Assembly (NCBI RefSeq): GCF_003073045.1
Contig: NC_037591.1
Span: 42,111,883-42,175,882 of the forward strand
Length of the DNA: 64,000 nt
Source: Pomacea canaliculata
Lineage: Eukaryota; Mollusca; Gastropoda; Architaenioglossa; Ampullariidae
Direction of reading: 5' to 3'
Shown here: in pieces, positions 40,185 through 51,479 of the stretch
How the letters are laid out: each line of letters begins with the position of its first letter
How positions within the stretch are numbered: the first letter of the stretch is position 1
Made by a program: the position numbers and the translations under genes
The notes under the pieces: model-generated
Told to the model about the DNA's origin: nothing
The model's input: the letters and a program-made list of their open reading frames with translations, nothing else
The model's database searches: none

Positions 40185-40300
40185 CTCTTCCTGTCACCAC
40201 AACAACATCAGAATCATTAAAACGTGCGTTTAAAACACATCCACATAGTGCTACCTTCTAACCCTTTCTTTTACTTTTTCCATCTTCCTCTGCAGATTCA
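40185..40300 (+). mobile_element. LINE 3' remnant
   Basis: Translation gives ESLKRAFKTHPHSATF, matching the C-terminal end of CR1/L2-like LINE ORF2 (..SFKRALKTHLF..). A similar string occurs in the LINE at 61176-61215. Only the very end of ORF2 is left. Confidence 0.5.
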
Positions 40301-40798
40301 CGAAGCTCGGAATCTTTACTGTTTGTTCCATGATTCCGTTTTGCGTCTTCTATCTTTGTCTTTTATTGCTTGTTTGCACGGATTTTTTCTATCCTTCCAT
40401 CATTCCTATGCTATTCATGTCTCGTTCTTGTCTCAAGATCTGAGAACATGCTCCTTTATTAACGTGATCATGTGATATTTATTGTTGTTATTTTGTTGAT
40501 CAGAAGTTCTACAGACAGTTCTTAAAATGGTTGCGTGACCACCTCATCCTGCGCACTAGCTGTGACCCGCCGAGTTATTTTGTTGTGTCCTACTTTAAAG
40601 ATAAATGTGTTTTGAACATTTTCCCCCAATGTTTTTGTCTCATTCTCTTTGTGTGTGCTTTGTGTTCTCGGTGTGTGTGTGGTTCCAGAAGCTGGTAATC
40701 ACAGCTGATATATATTTTTTTTTGCCATTAGTGTCATCATTGTCATTATAAAGTGACTTTCCCCTCTGCCCACCAGTTCTCTGTGAAACAGTATCACG

Positions 40799-43700
40799 AT
40801 GGCAAACAATGACATGGAGCAGAACTGTTGCTACCATATCACCAAGGACATCTTGGTCAATGGCACACCAGGACCAGCGACAACCGCACGCAGCAGCGAT
40901 GATCTCTACGATATGTCATGTGACGCTCAATCCCATGATGCAGGTGAATCAGAAGGTTATTCTTTCGTTACTCCAAATGATTCTCTACCGGCCGTCCTTT
41001 GATCCTAATAAAAGATAAATAAAAAAAGGCAAAGAGAGTCGGGTAACAAAAACTCAGATGGTCGTGATTCAGCAGAGGAAGACGAGTAGGTAAAAGGGAT
41101 GGGGCTGAAAAAAAATAGCATTCTGTTGACTGTCGTTAGGAGTACTACTATAAATATTATTATTTATCCATCAATGAATCTTTATTGTCTGTACCAGGCA
41201 TAGTCCAGGATAGAAATTTTTCTTTTGCTTTTTAATACATGTAATACTTTAAAAGACACCAGGGCAAAAAGAATCGTCAGTCGCGGGCTTAGATCTCACC
41301 TCTGTTGGTTTCACCACGTGATTTCTCTCTGGATACGGCACCTGTTTATAGGGCTGTACCAGGTGGTCATGATGCATAACTATACAACTTTACTATTACA
41401 GCTTAATGTAAAAACTCTAGCAAGTGATCCGCAGAACTGAAATAGAATTCGTTCCATAAATAGGTAATCGGGCAAGAAATACTTATATAATGGATGTACA
41501 AGTGGAATACAACTTACTGGCTGCCTTACAAGAGCATCATTTCTTCTGTCTTCACCTCGCTGTACATTTTGCCATCAGCCATTGTTTCCCGTGTCTTACG
41601 ATTTCAGCATCGCCAAATGTTTGTTTCCGCTTCCTGAAGGAGGTTGTAGCTCTTCTGGTGAAGGAGGTACTGAAGGATGGCACTGACGTGAACAAGTGAG
41701 TACAGCATCTCCTACTTGTCACCGGGTGAGTCAGGGTGGCCAGATGCCGTTAGGAAAGACAAGCTAATCGTTTGTCAGGATACATTATTGCTGTGGTACG
41801 TTTGTGCGATGCCCTCACAATATTTTGCAGTGTTTGTCTCTATGTCTATGCTTTTCGAGGAAGGTTGTTGAATTCCGGCATCCTGACGAACTGATGCGCA
41901 TTCTTGACCTGGAGCTGATCTCTGAGCCAACCTCAAACAGTGAGCTGCTGCAACTCTGTCAGCAGATTGTCAAGTACAGTGTTAAGACAGGTAATCTTTA
42001 AACAAACAGCCTTATCTTGTTTCTCACTTGTGTGCTCCACTTTGCCATCAAGGTTTTTCTTGCTAGCAATCATCCTGTCTTGCCTAGCATAATGTTTTCT
42101 TCTCAAGTATGCATCTTCCGCCTAGTGATGTCTTGCTGACATATTTAAATTTATGTTACTTTTTCTTGAGTAGACATTTGTACCAAATAGCCTCCTTTTG
42201 CTCAATAGTAGTAGTAGTCACAAAAAAGAGTTACAGTTTTGGGGAAGTCTAGGATAACTCCCTTTTGTTCAAGATATAGCCAGCAAGCAAACGAAAGGAT
42301 GATAATCCTACTGAAGTGTGGTGTGTGTTTTGCCAGGTCATCCGCACTTTTTTAACCAGCTGTATGGCGGTCTGGACGAGCACGGACTGGCGGGGGCGTG
42401 GATGACTGAGGCTCTCAACACAAGCCAGTGAGTCACGTGGGTCTCCTCACGGACAATAGCAATCTGAAATCATACAATTTAATTGTATATAATCGGCATT
42501 TCACATATTTTAAGATCAACTAAAAGATGTCCTTTTTTATGCGCTCGTAAATGCGTTCGTGAACGAGATCAAAGGTCAGGGATATTCTTTATGCATAGAA
42601 TACCTGTTTGTCACGGACATGAAGGACCGATACGTAGAATATGTCTCAAGTATGAATGGATGATAGAATACCAAGAACGTGTTTTGGGGAGTAGAGATTT
42701 ATTACGGACGTTGAAATACACAGAATACTTAGTCTCAGGGAAACCGTTGGAGGATAGAATGCATAAAGTACCTTTTGGTCTAAATAACTCAGTATTTAAA
42801 AGACAGGATACAAGCATTCGTTTTGTTATGAGAAGAATACATAGAGGATTTGTTTTAGCTTAGGTGATGATTTTATTAAAGACAGAGTGCACAGAAAACT
42901 TGCTTTCGTCTCAGGTATACGTTCGAAGTAGCTCCAGTGTTCACGCTGATGGAGAAAGTTGTGCTGGACAAGATGCAACAGCTTATCGGCTTTCCGGAGG
43001 GTGACGCCATCTTCTGTCCAGGTATGTTCCTCCAACAGGCTTTGTGTCCAGCAGCATGCATCTCGCTCGGTCGATCTCAGGAGAGGAGATCAGTTATTTT
43101 GGATCATTCCTTCCATATACCCACTTAAATCCATCTACACACTCACCTACATGCCTGGTGAGAAAGGGACGGGGGAGGGGGGGTCAGGTAAGATTTGTAC
43201 CGGGGCCATGGCACGTGCTGGCTTTCCGTGGCCCTGCACACCTAACCGTGTATATATATGAATCTCATTAGATATGTAATTTATTTTTGTGTGTGTTTTG
43301 TGCGTGTGCGTGCGTGCATGTGTGTGTGCACGCCCACGTTTGTCTTCCCTGTACAATATATATTTAAATTGGATTCAGCGCACAAAAGAAAGAGCGCTTT
43401 GTCTGAAGACAAACAAGCACAGTCGTAATCACGCCTGTTGAGAGCCAGGGGTCGGGTAGAGGGGTAGGTTGCCATTACCACAACAGACAATCCCTTCATG
43501 CAGTTGACCAGGCTTGAAAATTAAAAGAAGCCGATTAGTGCAGTGAGCTCCTATCTTTGCTTTCTGCTAACCCTTGATTTCATGCATGTCAGAGATCTTC
43601 TTTTTTTTTTTTTTTTTTTTTTGTTTTTTTTTTTTTTTTTTTTTTTTTTTGTTGGGTTCATTGTTTATTGCTCCTGTCCCTTCCCTCCTTGTGTGTATGT

Positions 43701-46700
43701 TCGTGTGTGTAATACCATTATTGGCGCCTTTTAGTCAGATGTAAATCAGTTTAGTGGAAGGAGAAAGTGTGAAGGATGAGTTGGAGCACATTATATTTGC
43801 AGACCACTTCGGTAGGTCACTTCATGAATGACATGGTACCTGTCCTCTTGTTGTCCTAGGTGGGTCCATTGCCAACATGTACGCAATCAACCTGGCTCGC
43901 TTCCACTGCTTTCCAGAAGTGAAACGCAAGGGTATGAACGGCCTGCCGCGCATGTGCATTCTGACTTCCGAGAAGGTAACTCGAGTTCACTTTAGGTGAC
44001 TTAATTGTTACATTTATATGTATTTCAAAATCATAACTGGATTTATGAGTGATTGTCTGAAATGCGTGTTCGCGACAGGGAAAATCGGTATTTAATTTTT
44101 ATCCAATAAAACAAAACACTTGTACGGTAAGAGCTGCAATACTTTCCTAATACTGTTATAAAATGTGCCAATAATTTATGAAAATACTGCGTACCATCCT
44201 TTACTACTTTACTATTTCTGGGGTCATCAATCTAGGTTTTATCATCGACTTATCGTCGCTTCATAAATTTCACATCAGTGCAGTCTGCAAGTCCTTGGCT
44301 TCGCATCCGACCTTTTCTTTTAACTTTCTGTCACCAAAAATCTCCAGTCGGTGTTGTTCTGGTAGGATTACTGCAACTCTCTGCTCAACAATCTCCGTTT
44401 ATCGCCCTCTGAAAAAACTTCAAAGGCTTCAGAATAATGTCGCTCGCGTTGTCTTCTGTATGCAAAAAAGCCAACCATGCCACACTCGGCGAACTACCTT
44501 GGCTGTCAGTCTCGCATGGATGATAAGATTTCTACCTGAGCTACCTTTGTACTCAGCATACCCGAGTCACTCTTAGGTGACGCTTTACCACCCGAGTCGG
44601 TCTCTTCCACCCTCTAGAGCTGACCTCAGACGAGAGAAACTGCTGCGGAATTCTTTGCCCCTTTCTCTTTGCTCAGTTCGACGCTTTCAAATCCAACCTG
44701 AAAACCAAAATCTTTCATAATCCTGCGAATTCTTTCCTTCTAGAGTCTAGACCATGGATCACTCACTTTAGTTCACATGTACCACAGTGTTTCCGTTTTC
44801 TGGCGTGCTTCTTTGTTTCATGATTAACTATCAGTTCGTTGGTAATCTTTCATGCTCAGCAATGTCCTCACGGCTAATTGAGCTCTATAAATTTATTACT
44901 ATTATAATTCAATGAATAATTGTGTGACAAATCGGAAAGAAAAGCTGCTTTCCGTTGCTGTTTCATAAGCGAGATAGTATTTCACACACCAGTGCAGGGT
45001 CAGAGAGGTCATGCAATGAACTTTAATGTTGCGAGTCAGTCAGGCAGACGTGCACGAGCTGTCCGGACACAATGAGTTCTCACGGCGGACATGTTTGCGG
45101 AGGGGAGATAAGGTAGAAGGTCACTGAGGCATGATGGCGGCTTTGCAGGGACACTACTCGCTGACGAAGGGGGCGGCACTGCTGGGGTTAGGGGAAGACA
45201 ACGTGGTCAAGGTCACGACGGATGCGGCAGGGCGCATGCGTGCCGACGCTCTGGACAGCGAGCTGACCCGGCTGAAGTCGCAGGTATTGCAAAGTCTTGT
45301 TATCATAATTATATCATCTTTAGGTAATTGTATATCAGGCGCTGACTGCGGACACACATACAAACACGCACGGAAATATCACATCAGTACGTCAGCTACA
45401 TCAGTACCTAGTGACGTGAGAGACTGTATACAGAAACGTGAGATCACACGTGAGTAGTATATGCTTGTATATGTTGTATCCATGCCTCATGCGGTGCCGA
45501 CAAAGGTGCTGTCAGGTGGGGTGCCGGAAGAGGTATCACGTGGGGCACAGAAAATGGAGCGCCACATCCGGGGGGGCACCGCCCCCTTCCAGGTGGGGGG
45601 AAGGGGATTTGCTCAATCCGGGTGGGGGGGAAGTGTGAGCCGCCCCTTACGGCGGAAGGAGTAAGAGTATTGCTCTCCTGGCACGAGTTGTCTCCACCTT
45701 ACCGAAAGTGGGCACGAGTAGTCTCCACCTGACCAAGGAAGGTACGAGTGGTCTCCCCCTGACGAGAGTAGCTTGCCCCTTGCACGCTTGGTCAAAAGGT
45801 TGTGACCACTCATGCTAGGGGAAAGCTACTCTCTCGTCCAGGGGAAACCACTCGTCCAAGAGGGCGAGCTACTCGTACCTTCTCCTCGTTCAGGTGGAGA
45901 CTACTCGTGCCCACTTCCTGCAAGGTGGAGACAACTCGTGCCAGGGGCGCACTACTCTTACTCCTTCCGCCGGAAGGGGCGGCTCACACTTACCCCCCCC
46001 GGATTGAGCGGATCCCCTCCCCCCCTGGAAGGGGGCGGTGCCTCTTCCGGCATACCACGTGACAGCACCCCTTCCGGCACCATGAATACAAAATATATAT
46101 ATACTACTCACGTGAGTGGCTAATGATGTCGGAAATTATGTACAGAAATGTGAGACGTAACATGAACGAAAGCGTACACATGCCGGATGTGAAACAAAAC
46201 CCTCGCAGCATTAGTCACATACCAGAGTGGATGCACAGAAGTCAGTCACCTCAGACGCCATCTTTAGGTTGTGACTCTCTGCAGGGACTGGTTCCCGTCA
46301 TGGTGAACGCGACTTCTGGCACGACTGTCATGGGCAGTTACGACCCCCTGCAGCCCATCGCCACCATCTGCGAACGTCACGGCGTCTGGTTACACGTGGA
46401 TGCCGCATGGGGCGGGTCGGTGCTGCTGTCCGACAAGCTGAGGTACAAGGTGAAGGGCATCGAACGGTGAGCTAGTGTTTGACCACGGACGTGTGTAGGT
46501 GTGGTCAGCCGAGACCTACGCTTAGCCTCTTGTGAAGTTCTCCGCGGTTAGTCTCGGCGAGCCTGAACAATGAATGCGATTAAGCCGGAAGCTGTGTACA
46601 CACCTGCCTCGTGACTTAACGTAACGACTTAACGTGATTTCTTGCAGAGCTGACTCGGTAACATGGAATCCGCACAAGATGATGGGCGCGCCACTGCAGT

Positions 46701-48164
46701 GCTCGGCCTTTTTCACAAGGCACAAGGTAAGTTACTTCCCCTAGATACGACAAGTGGATGAGTATTGGAGCTGACTGCATGTTTCTGAAACTTAAAACTT
46801 TAAAAAAAGAAGCAAATTTTTAACAACAAAAAAACGCTGCTATGCAATTTAGTTGTGCTGCACAAGGGCATACGAAAAATTGAGCTGACGGGAACGAGCG
46901 ACCTACGCTACCAGTTGAGAAATTAAGAAGTGCCTGCTTTTCTTCCCTTGTACTTTACATGAAAACTGAACACCGATCGCAAGTTTCAGGTCGTTTTTCC
47001 GATCTGCGGCAGAATCTGATGACAGAAAGCCATTCGACCAACGCCGTCTACCTGTTCCAACAGGACAAGTTCTACGATGTGTCATATGACACTGGCGACA
47101 AGTCTTTTCAATGCGGGCGCAAGGTGGATGTCCTCAAGCTCTGGCTCATGTGGAAGGCCAAGGGAACTAACTGCTTCGCCTCAGAAATTGAAAGCGCGTT
47201 TGACTGTGCGCAGTAGGTATTTCCTCCATGTGCCTCTTTTATTTATTACCGTAGCTAACGTGTCTTTATTATCATTCCCCAACACCTGGTTTCATTTTAT
47301 ACAAGGTCGCTTTCATCGTAATTTCAGGTACCTGGCCAACAAGATGAAAGTCACGGAAGGGTTCCGCCTGTTGTTGGAAGAGGTAATCAGCGTGATTTTT
47401 ACAAAATCTCAACAACTCATTGCCATGACTGTGGTTATGTTTTGCTCTGCATCAACCGAATGATGTGTCGTATTCTCAAAGTAGACTGTTGTTGTTTCTA
47501 AACCAGAGATTCTCAATGCCGTACCCCGAGGGTATAATTGTGATTATACTGCCACGTAGATGGTATAGCAGACCGTTAACAAAAAGTCTTGCTGTTTTCG
47601 TCAGAAATAGTATGCTTTTAGTTTTGCTAGGGGTATGTGCAGGTTATCCAGACGGAGGCCCTTTTCATTATGCACAGGGCTATTTGGTTGTGTGTTTATA
47701 TCCATCTGCACTGTCCCTCCCATTCCACTCCATCTCAGGTTAAAATTAAAATATACGATGCTTTTCTCTGCAACAGCCTGAATGTACCAACGTGTGTTTC
47801 TGGTTCATCCCACCCAGCCTGCGTAACCAGCCAGAGACAAAGGAGTGGTGGACTAAGCTTGGACAGGTGAGTTCCTCACACACACCCAGTTGTTCTGAAG
47901 TATGGCGTCCTGCTGACCCAGTGTGTGACCCTAGTGTTTGGCGCTGTCGTCATTCGCCGCTAAGTCAGTTCCGTTTGATTTGTTCATCAGGTGGCGCCTG
48001 CTGTGAAACGTAGGATGATGGAGGAAGGAATGATGCTTGTGGGTTACCAGCCCGACGGAGACCATGTCAACTTCTTCCGGATGGTGGTGTCCAACACCAG
48101 TTGTACGACCGCGAACATGGACTTCGTGGTGCAGGAGATCGCCCGCCTTGGGCAGGACTTGTAG
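40799..48164 (+). CDS. CSAD: acidic amino acid decarboxylase, cysteine sulfinate/aspartate type
   Basis: PLP-dependent group II decarboxylase, CSAD/GADL1 branch. It is expected to make hypotaurine from cysteine sulfinate and/or beta-alanine from aspartate in the cytosol. Coding exons: 40799-40943, 41608-41695, 41860-41990, 42337-42427, 42915-43021, 43860-43975, 45149-45283, 46285-46466, 46648-46726, 47013-47212, 47328-47382, 47777-47866 and 47991-48164. All phases join, giving 530 aa (human CSAD 493). The PLP-stacking His is H228 in GHYS, the PLP-nitrogen Asp is D310 in HVDAAWGGS and the Schiff-base Lys is K342 in WNPHK. Also seen are RFFNQL-like [34 protein letters not shown] and the C-terminal RLGQDL shared with human. 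About 50 N-terminal residues are low-complexity and not conserved. CSAD versus GADL1 and true substrate cannot be settled from sequence. Intron 7 contains a foldback element, and the stop codon lies inside a minisatellite. Confidence 0.93.
41168..41235 (+). repeat. dispersed repeat fragment, copy 2
   Basis: It shares TTTATTGTCTGTACC..AGTCCAGGA.AGAAATTTTTCTTTTGCT with the copy at 10925-10990. It lies in intron 1 of the decarboxylase gene. Family unknown. Confidence 0.45.
43599..43652. repeat. long poly-T tract
   Basis: About 52 T with two G interruptions, in intron 5 of the decarboxylase gene. It could be the A-tail of a minus-strand retroposon, but no element body is recognisable next to it. 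Confidence 0.8.
44195..44915 (+). mobile_element. decayed CR1/L2-like LINE 3' end
   Basis: Translations in shifting frames give [45 protein letters not shown] and [12 protein letters not shown], the ordered C-terminal motifs of CR1/L2-type reverse transcriptase ORFs. The end GAGCTCTATAAATTTATTAC followed by TA-rich repeats resembles the usual 3' terminus of such elements. The frame is broken several times. It sits in intron 6 of the decarboxylase gene, same orientation. Confidence 0.7.
45429..46155. mobile_element. palindromic foldback element with internal subrepeats
   Basis: Two arms of about 330 bp pair as an imperfect inverted repeat: 45448-45780 with 45795-46113, outer ends ACGTGAGTAGTAT in inverted orientation. 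The loop around 45783-45800 is tiny. Each arm carries about four subrepeats spaced 30-31 bp with core CACGAGTNGTCTCCACCT (45681, 45711, 45741...). The left arm has an extra segment of about 45 bp near 45530. A direct repeat TACAGAAACGTGAGA / TACAGAAATGTGAGA (45429-45443; 46141-46155) flanks the structure. This is the architecture of foldback-type DNA elements; no transposase is present. Reading frames inside are products of the palindrome. It occupies most of intron 7 of the decarboxylase gene. Confidence 0.7.
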
Positions 48165-48627
48165 CTAGTCTGTCTGGGGCAGGACTTGTAGCTAGTCTGT
48201 CTGGGGCAGGACTGGTAGCTAGTCTGTTTGGGGCAGGACTTGTAGCTAGTCTGTCTGGTGGTAGCTAGTCCGCTGGGGCACTGGTAGCTAGTCTGTCTGG
48301 GGCAGGACTAGCCTAGTCTGTCTGGGGCAGGACTTGTAGCTAGTCTGTCTGGGGCAGGACTGGTAGCTAGTCTGTCTGGGGCAGGACTTGTAGCTAGTCT
48401 GTCTGGGGCAGGACTGGTAGCTAGTCTGTTTGGGGCAGGACTGTAGCTAGTCTGTCTGGGGCAGGACTGGTAGCTAGTCTGTTTGGGGCAGGACTGGTAG
48501 CTAGTCTGTCTGGGGCAGGACTGGTAGCTAGTCTGTCTGGGGCAGGACTGGTAGCTAGTCTGTCTGGGGCAGGACTGGTAGCTAGTCTGTCTGGGGCAGG
48601 ACTGGTAGCTAGTCTGTCTGGGGCATC
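48151..48627. repeat. 27-bp minisatellite overlapping the CSAD stop codon
   Basis: About 17-18 units of ggcaggactkgtagctagtc + tgtctgg. The first unit contains the last codons (Q-D-L) and TAG stop of the decarboxylase; the rest form its 3'UTR. Units vary mainly at one T/G position and by a few short deletions (48250-48310). Because 27 is divisible by three, each unit repeats the stop codon in frame. Frames on the opposite strand are repeat artefacts. Confidence 0.95.
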
Positions 48628-48777
48628 TGGGGCACGAATGATAGCTCACTCATGTGACATGTCCAGGCCCAGAACGAAGCTCTAAACGACACAGAAAGTG
48701 AAAAATGATGGCATGGATTTACTTTGCACTTTTGATATTGCAATAGCTGTATTTTGTACTTTTTGTTTGTTAAAATT

Positions 48778-48783
48778 ATTAAA
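48778..48783 (+). terminator. possible polyadenylation signal of CSAD-like gene
   Basis: ATTAAA about 150 bp past the minisatellite. No canonical AATAAA lies closer, so this is a tentative assignment. Confidence 0.3.
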
Positions 48784-48789
48784 AACTTC

Positions 48790-49855
48790 ACTTTTCGAAT
48801 TTGTCCATAGTACTTACAGCATTTAAAATCATTTTCTTGTTATTCTCCTCTCTCCTCGCCTTGAAAGTTCCGCCTTCGCCTTATTAATTGTTTTTTGTCT
48901 TGTCAACCCTAGCGAACTCGCCATGTTAGTGTGATGTCCTCACCCTGCCAGTCTAATGGGTTCCTATCCTTTCCAACGGCTGGATGTCTAATCATACCGT
49001 TTTCACTAATGCATTTCATTCTTTTTAATTGCTATTATTTATTATCTAAAGCTACTAAACACGCGCACACGTTTCCTACTAAACTGTTTTTACAGTGTTG
49101 ACCATCATTATTGGTATATTTGTAAATGTTTCACAAAGTAAAATATGTTTCTAATTCTGAATACATAAAGCATGCATTTCTGTACATCGGACAGGAAAGA
49201 AGCAGTCATTCTATTCCATATTTATGTAACAGACTACTAATATGTTCTGTAGTCGCAAGATTGTTCTGTGCCGTCGATGTACATACAGATGGAGTAAAGC
49301 TTAGTCCTGGATCACGTGGTAGGAACACTGGGGATATATGTCAATGTCATTTTTCTTTTCAGATTCAGACAATGGCTCCAGGTTGTATCTCAGATTTATC
49401 GAGAGACATTTGCGAGTTTTCTTAGTTTTGTCGAACTTTGAAAAGATATAATATTACAATTTTGGAGCGGGCTTTAAAGTTTTGCCACGAAACCCTGTGT
49501 GTAGTAAATGCTGGTCAAAACTGTCTCGTGTCGTAATCAACACCTGTGTTATATGGCTACAGTCAAGTCTTTGTCACGCTGAGAGATCTTTCAGTATTAT
49601 TTATTTATTATTTATTACAGCGTGCAGACAAAAGATATTTCTTTGTAGTGTTAAGGGTTCTTTCGTGGTGATATAACTTATTGCCTCGTGCTGTGAAGTG
49701 TTGTTTCCTGGTGACGTCACTGCAATGTCCTGTCAAGTGCTAGGTCGTGCTGTAAGGTGTTGTCACGTGACCTGCTGTCGTGACTCATCTTGTTGTTTCC
49801 AGTTTGTCTTCATCACTTTATATATTGGAGGAATAATAGACACCCATTCAACTGT
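48790..49855. other. intergenic, no gene seen
   Basis: AT-rich DNA with short unsupported frames. A palindromic TGACGTCA occurs at 49712-49719, but no promoter or gene can be tied to it. AATAAATAAATA on the minus strand at 49857-49867 probably serves the precursor gene at 50000-50515. Confidence 0.4.
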
Positions 49856-49999
49856 ATTTATTTATTTGCTAGCAGATTTTATTTTGTACAGCCATCCCCA
49901 TTGCTAAATATGTCCGTACAATTGTTTCATTCTTCTCTCAACACTAAAGAGTTCCACTTTGACCTCTTCCCTCTTCCTGCCTACGGCCACTCCATGCAC

Positions 50000-50515
50000 T
50001 CAGCCCCAGCGTCCCCCAGGGGTGCCGTAGCCATGTTCTCTCTGCCACTGATCAAATTCCTTCATCATCTCCACGCAGTCTTGCGTGAAGCAGAAGGCCG
50101 CGGCATCCAGTCCATCGCGCAGACGAGGAACATCATCTGGAAGGTTGGACAAGTATAGCAAGCGCTCCTTGCGGAGGGCAGCGGGAATGAGGTGCGGGGG
50201 GATGTCTTTGACCGGAATGCCATATATCAGGACCTCGTCCTCACTGGCAGGCAGAGGAGCTTGCAGGTCGTGAGTCTGTCCTTCTCTCGGGTGGGCGGGT
50301 AAGTCGCCGTCGGGGCTGCAGTCGGGATGATGAAGAGGACATCCGGACGTGGTGGCGTCCGGCGCCGGTTGGAATGGCGGAGCCGCGGGGGAGTCGCCTT
50401 CCCCATCCGCCAGCAAGAGCTGCAGCAGCGAGGCGGCGGTTCTGTTGGCGGTACTCGTGGCGGAGGCGGCATGCAGCATGGCCAGGAGGAGCAGCAAGAC
50501 TGTAACACGATCCAT
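50000..50515 (-). CDS. secreted peptide precursor ending in Gly-Arg-Trp-Gly
   Basis: Not assigned to a known family. A 171-aa protein on one exon, starting at MDRVTVLLLLLAML, a clear signal peptide with likely cleavage near A19. A longer in-frame ATG at 50584 would bury the signal peptide, so the shorter start is preferred. After an acidic, Pro-rich spacer (N24-R-T26 glycosylation site; C59, C66) come IYGIPVKDIPPHLIP, a dibasic RK site (115-116), a C-terminal segment with C142-x4-C147, then HGYGTPGGRWG-stop. A terminal Gly directly before the stop would be the amide donor, giving a ...GRW-amide peptide. GC-rich relative to neighbours, as expected of coding DNA. A splice acceptor-like tgtccag just upstream (50524-50530) suggests a 5'UTR intron. 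Confidence 0.6.
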   Translation of the reverse strand: MDRVTVLLLLLAMLHAASATSTANRTAASLLQLLLADGEGDSPAAPPFQPAPDATTSGCPLHHPDCSPDGDLPAHPREGQTHDLQAPLPASEDEVLIYGIPVKDIPPHLIPAALRKERLLYLSNLPDDVPRLRDGLDAAAFCFTQDCVEMMKEFDQWQREHGYGTPGGRWG

Positions 50516-50538
50516 TGCTACCTCTGGACACATCAAAC

Positions 50539-50700
50539 TGTCGACAACAAAAGTCAAACATTTCAATAGCAAAGCGTCAACCACTCGGACAGTGAAACAT
50601 CAGATGTGTCCAGCATGAAGAATTACAACAGCGAAACGTCAGATGCGTCAACACCAAAACGGAAAACATCGGATGCTTCGGCACTTTAACATGAAACATT
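50539..50700. repeat. degenerate tandem repeat upstream of the GRWG precursor
   Basis: At least three diverged units share GTGAAACATCAGATGTGTC, GCGAAACGTCAGATGCGTC and GGAAAACATCGGATGCTTC at 30-45 bp spacing, with weaker flanking units. The tract lies in the 5'UTR or promoter of the minus-strand precursor gene. Confidence 0.5.
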
Positions 50701-51258
50701 ACATTAACAAACATTAGAAAATTTTCCATCAGGGAAATTTCAGGCATTATAAATCAAAACTTCAAACAACAATGAAAAAGTCCAATTTCGCAACAAAAAA
50801 TACCAGACAGCAAGCTTGTAGTGCCATTTACCGAGTGAGTCTAACTTCAAAGAAATTAAACACTTCACTGACTTGACATTCGCGAGGAAAATGAAAAGTG
50901 GGTAGAGTGAGAGAGAGAGAGAAGACAGACTAAAGTTTCAACTAAAAGTTACATTTCATGTAATTGGCTTTTTAACTTAATGTTTCAGTATCATGTTTGT
51001 GACATCGTTTCCAGCCTAATACTTTACATATTGTCATAAATTCAAGAGAAGCATAGTAAGAGAAAGACTTGCGAAGATTTGTGGGTGATTAATGGTTCTA
51101 ACAGGCGAGGAACAAAATTTATTAACTTTTCGAAAAGAAGTAGGACAAGTTTACTTTAACGACATTTGGAGGTGAAAGTGGACCGACTTAAAGTCCTCCC
51201 CAAGTGAATTCTGTGACTTCAGCCATCCACTGATTTAGGACGGGGACTGGTACATTAC

Positions 51259-51303
51259 GCATGCGCAGACAGCTGGAAGGACATGTTGATACAGTATAAA
51301 TAG
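51259..51303 (+). promoter_or_regulatory. candidate TATA promoter with NRF1-like site
   Basis: GCATGCGC (51259-51266) followed 29 bp later by TATAAATAG (51295-51303), a good core promoter on the plus strand. It would start transcription near 51325-51335. Confidence 0.4.
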
Positions 51304-51443
51304 CCTCGAGCAGGGCGCACGTGTTGACAAATATAAATTATAAAGGACTTCAGCTCTGCTTTGGACATATACGACACGCGCATAAAATTTATTACATCAC
51401 ACACACACGTTCAAAACACACAAGGCAGAGAAGCAGAAAAATA

Positions 51444-51479
51444 ATGGATGATGGGGGAGGGCGAGGAAAACGCTGCAAA
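51444..51479 (+). CDS. possible first coding exon of an unknown gene
   Basis: ATG followed by MDDGGGRGKRCK and a splice donor (AAA|gtaagg at 51480), about 140 bp after the TATA box at 51295. No downstream exon could be matched, so this is an inference from promoter, start and donor only. Unspliced, the frame runs on to 51749 with no recognisable similarity. Confidence 0.2.

Noticed and set aside
45802-46123. Overlapping 86-103-codon frames rich in Pro, Arg and Gly
   Set aside because: They lie in the right arm of the palindrome and mirror frames in the left arm; no splice or homology support.
48308-48649. Minus-strand frame of repeating CPRQTSYQS
   Set aside because: Product of the 27-bp minisatellite (27 is divisible by 3), not a protein.
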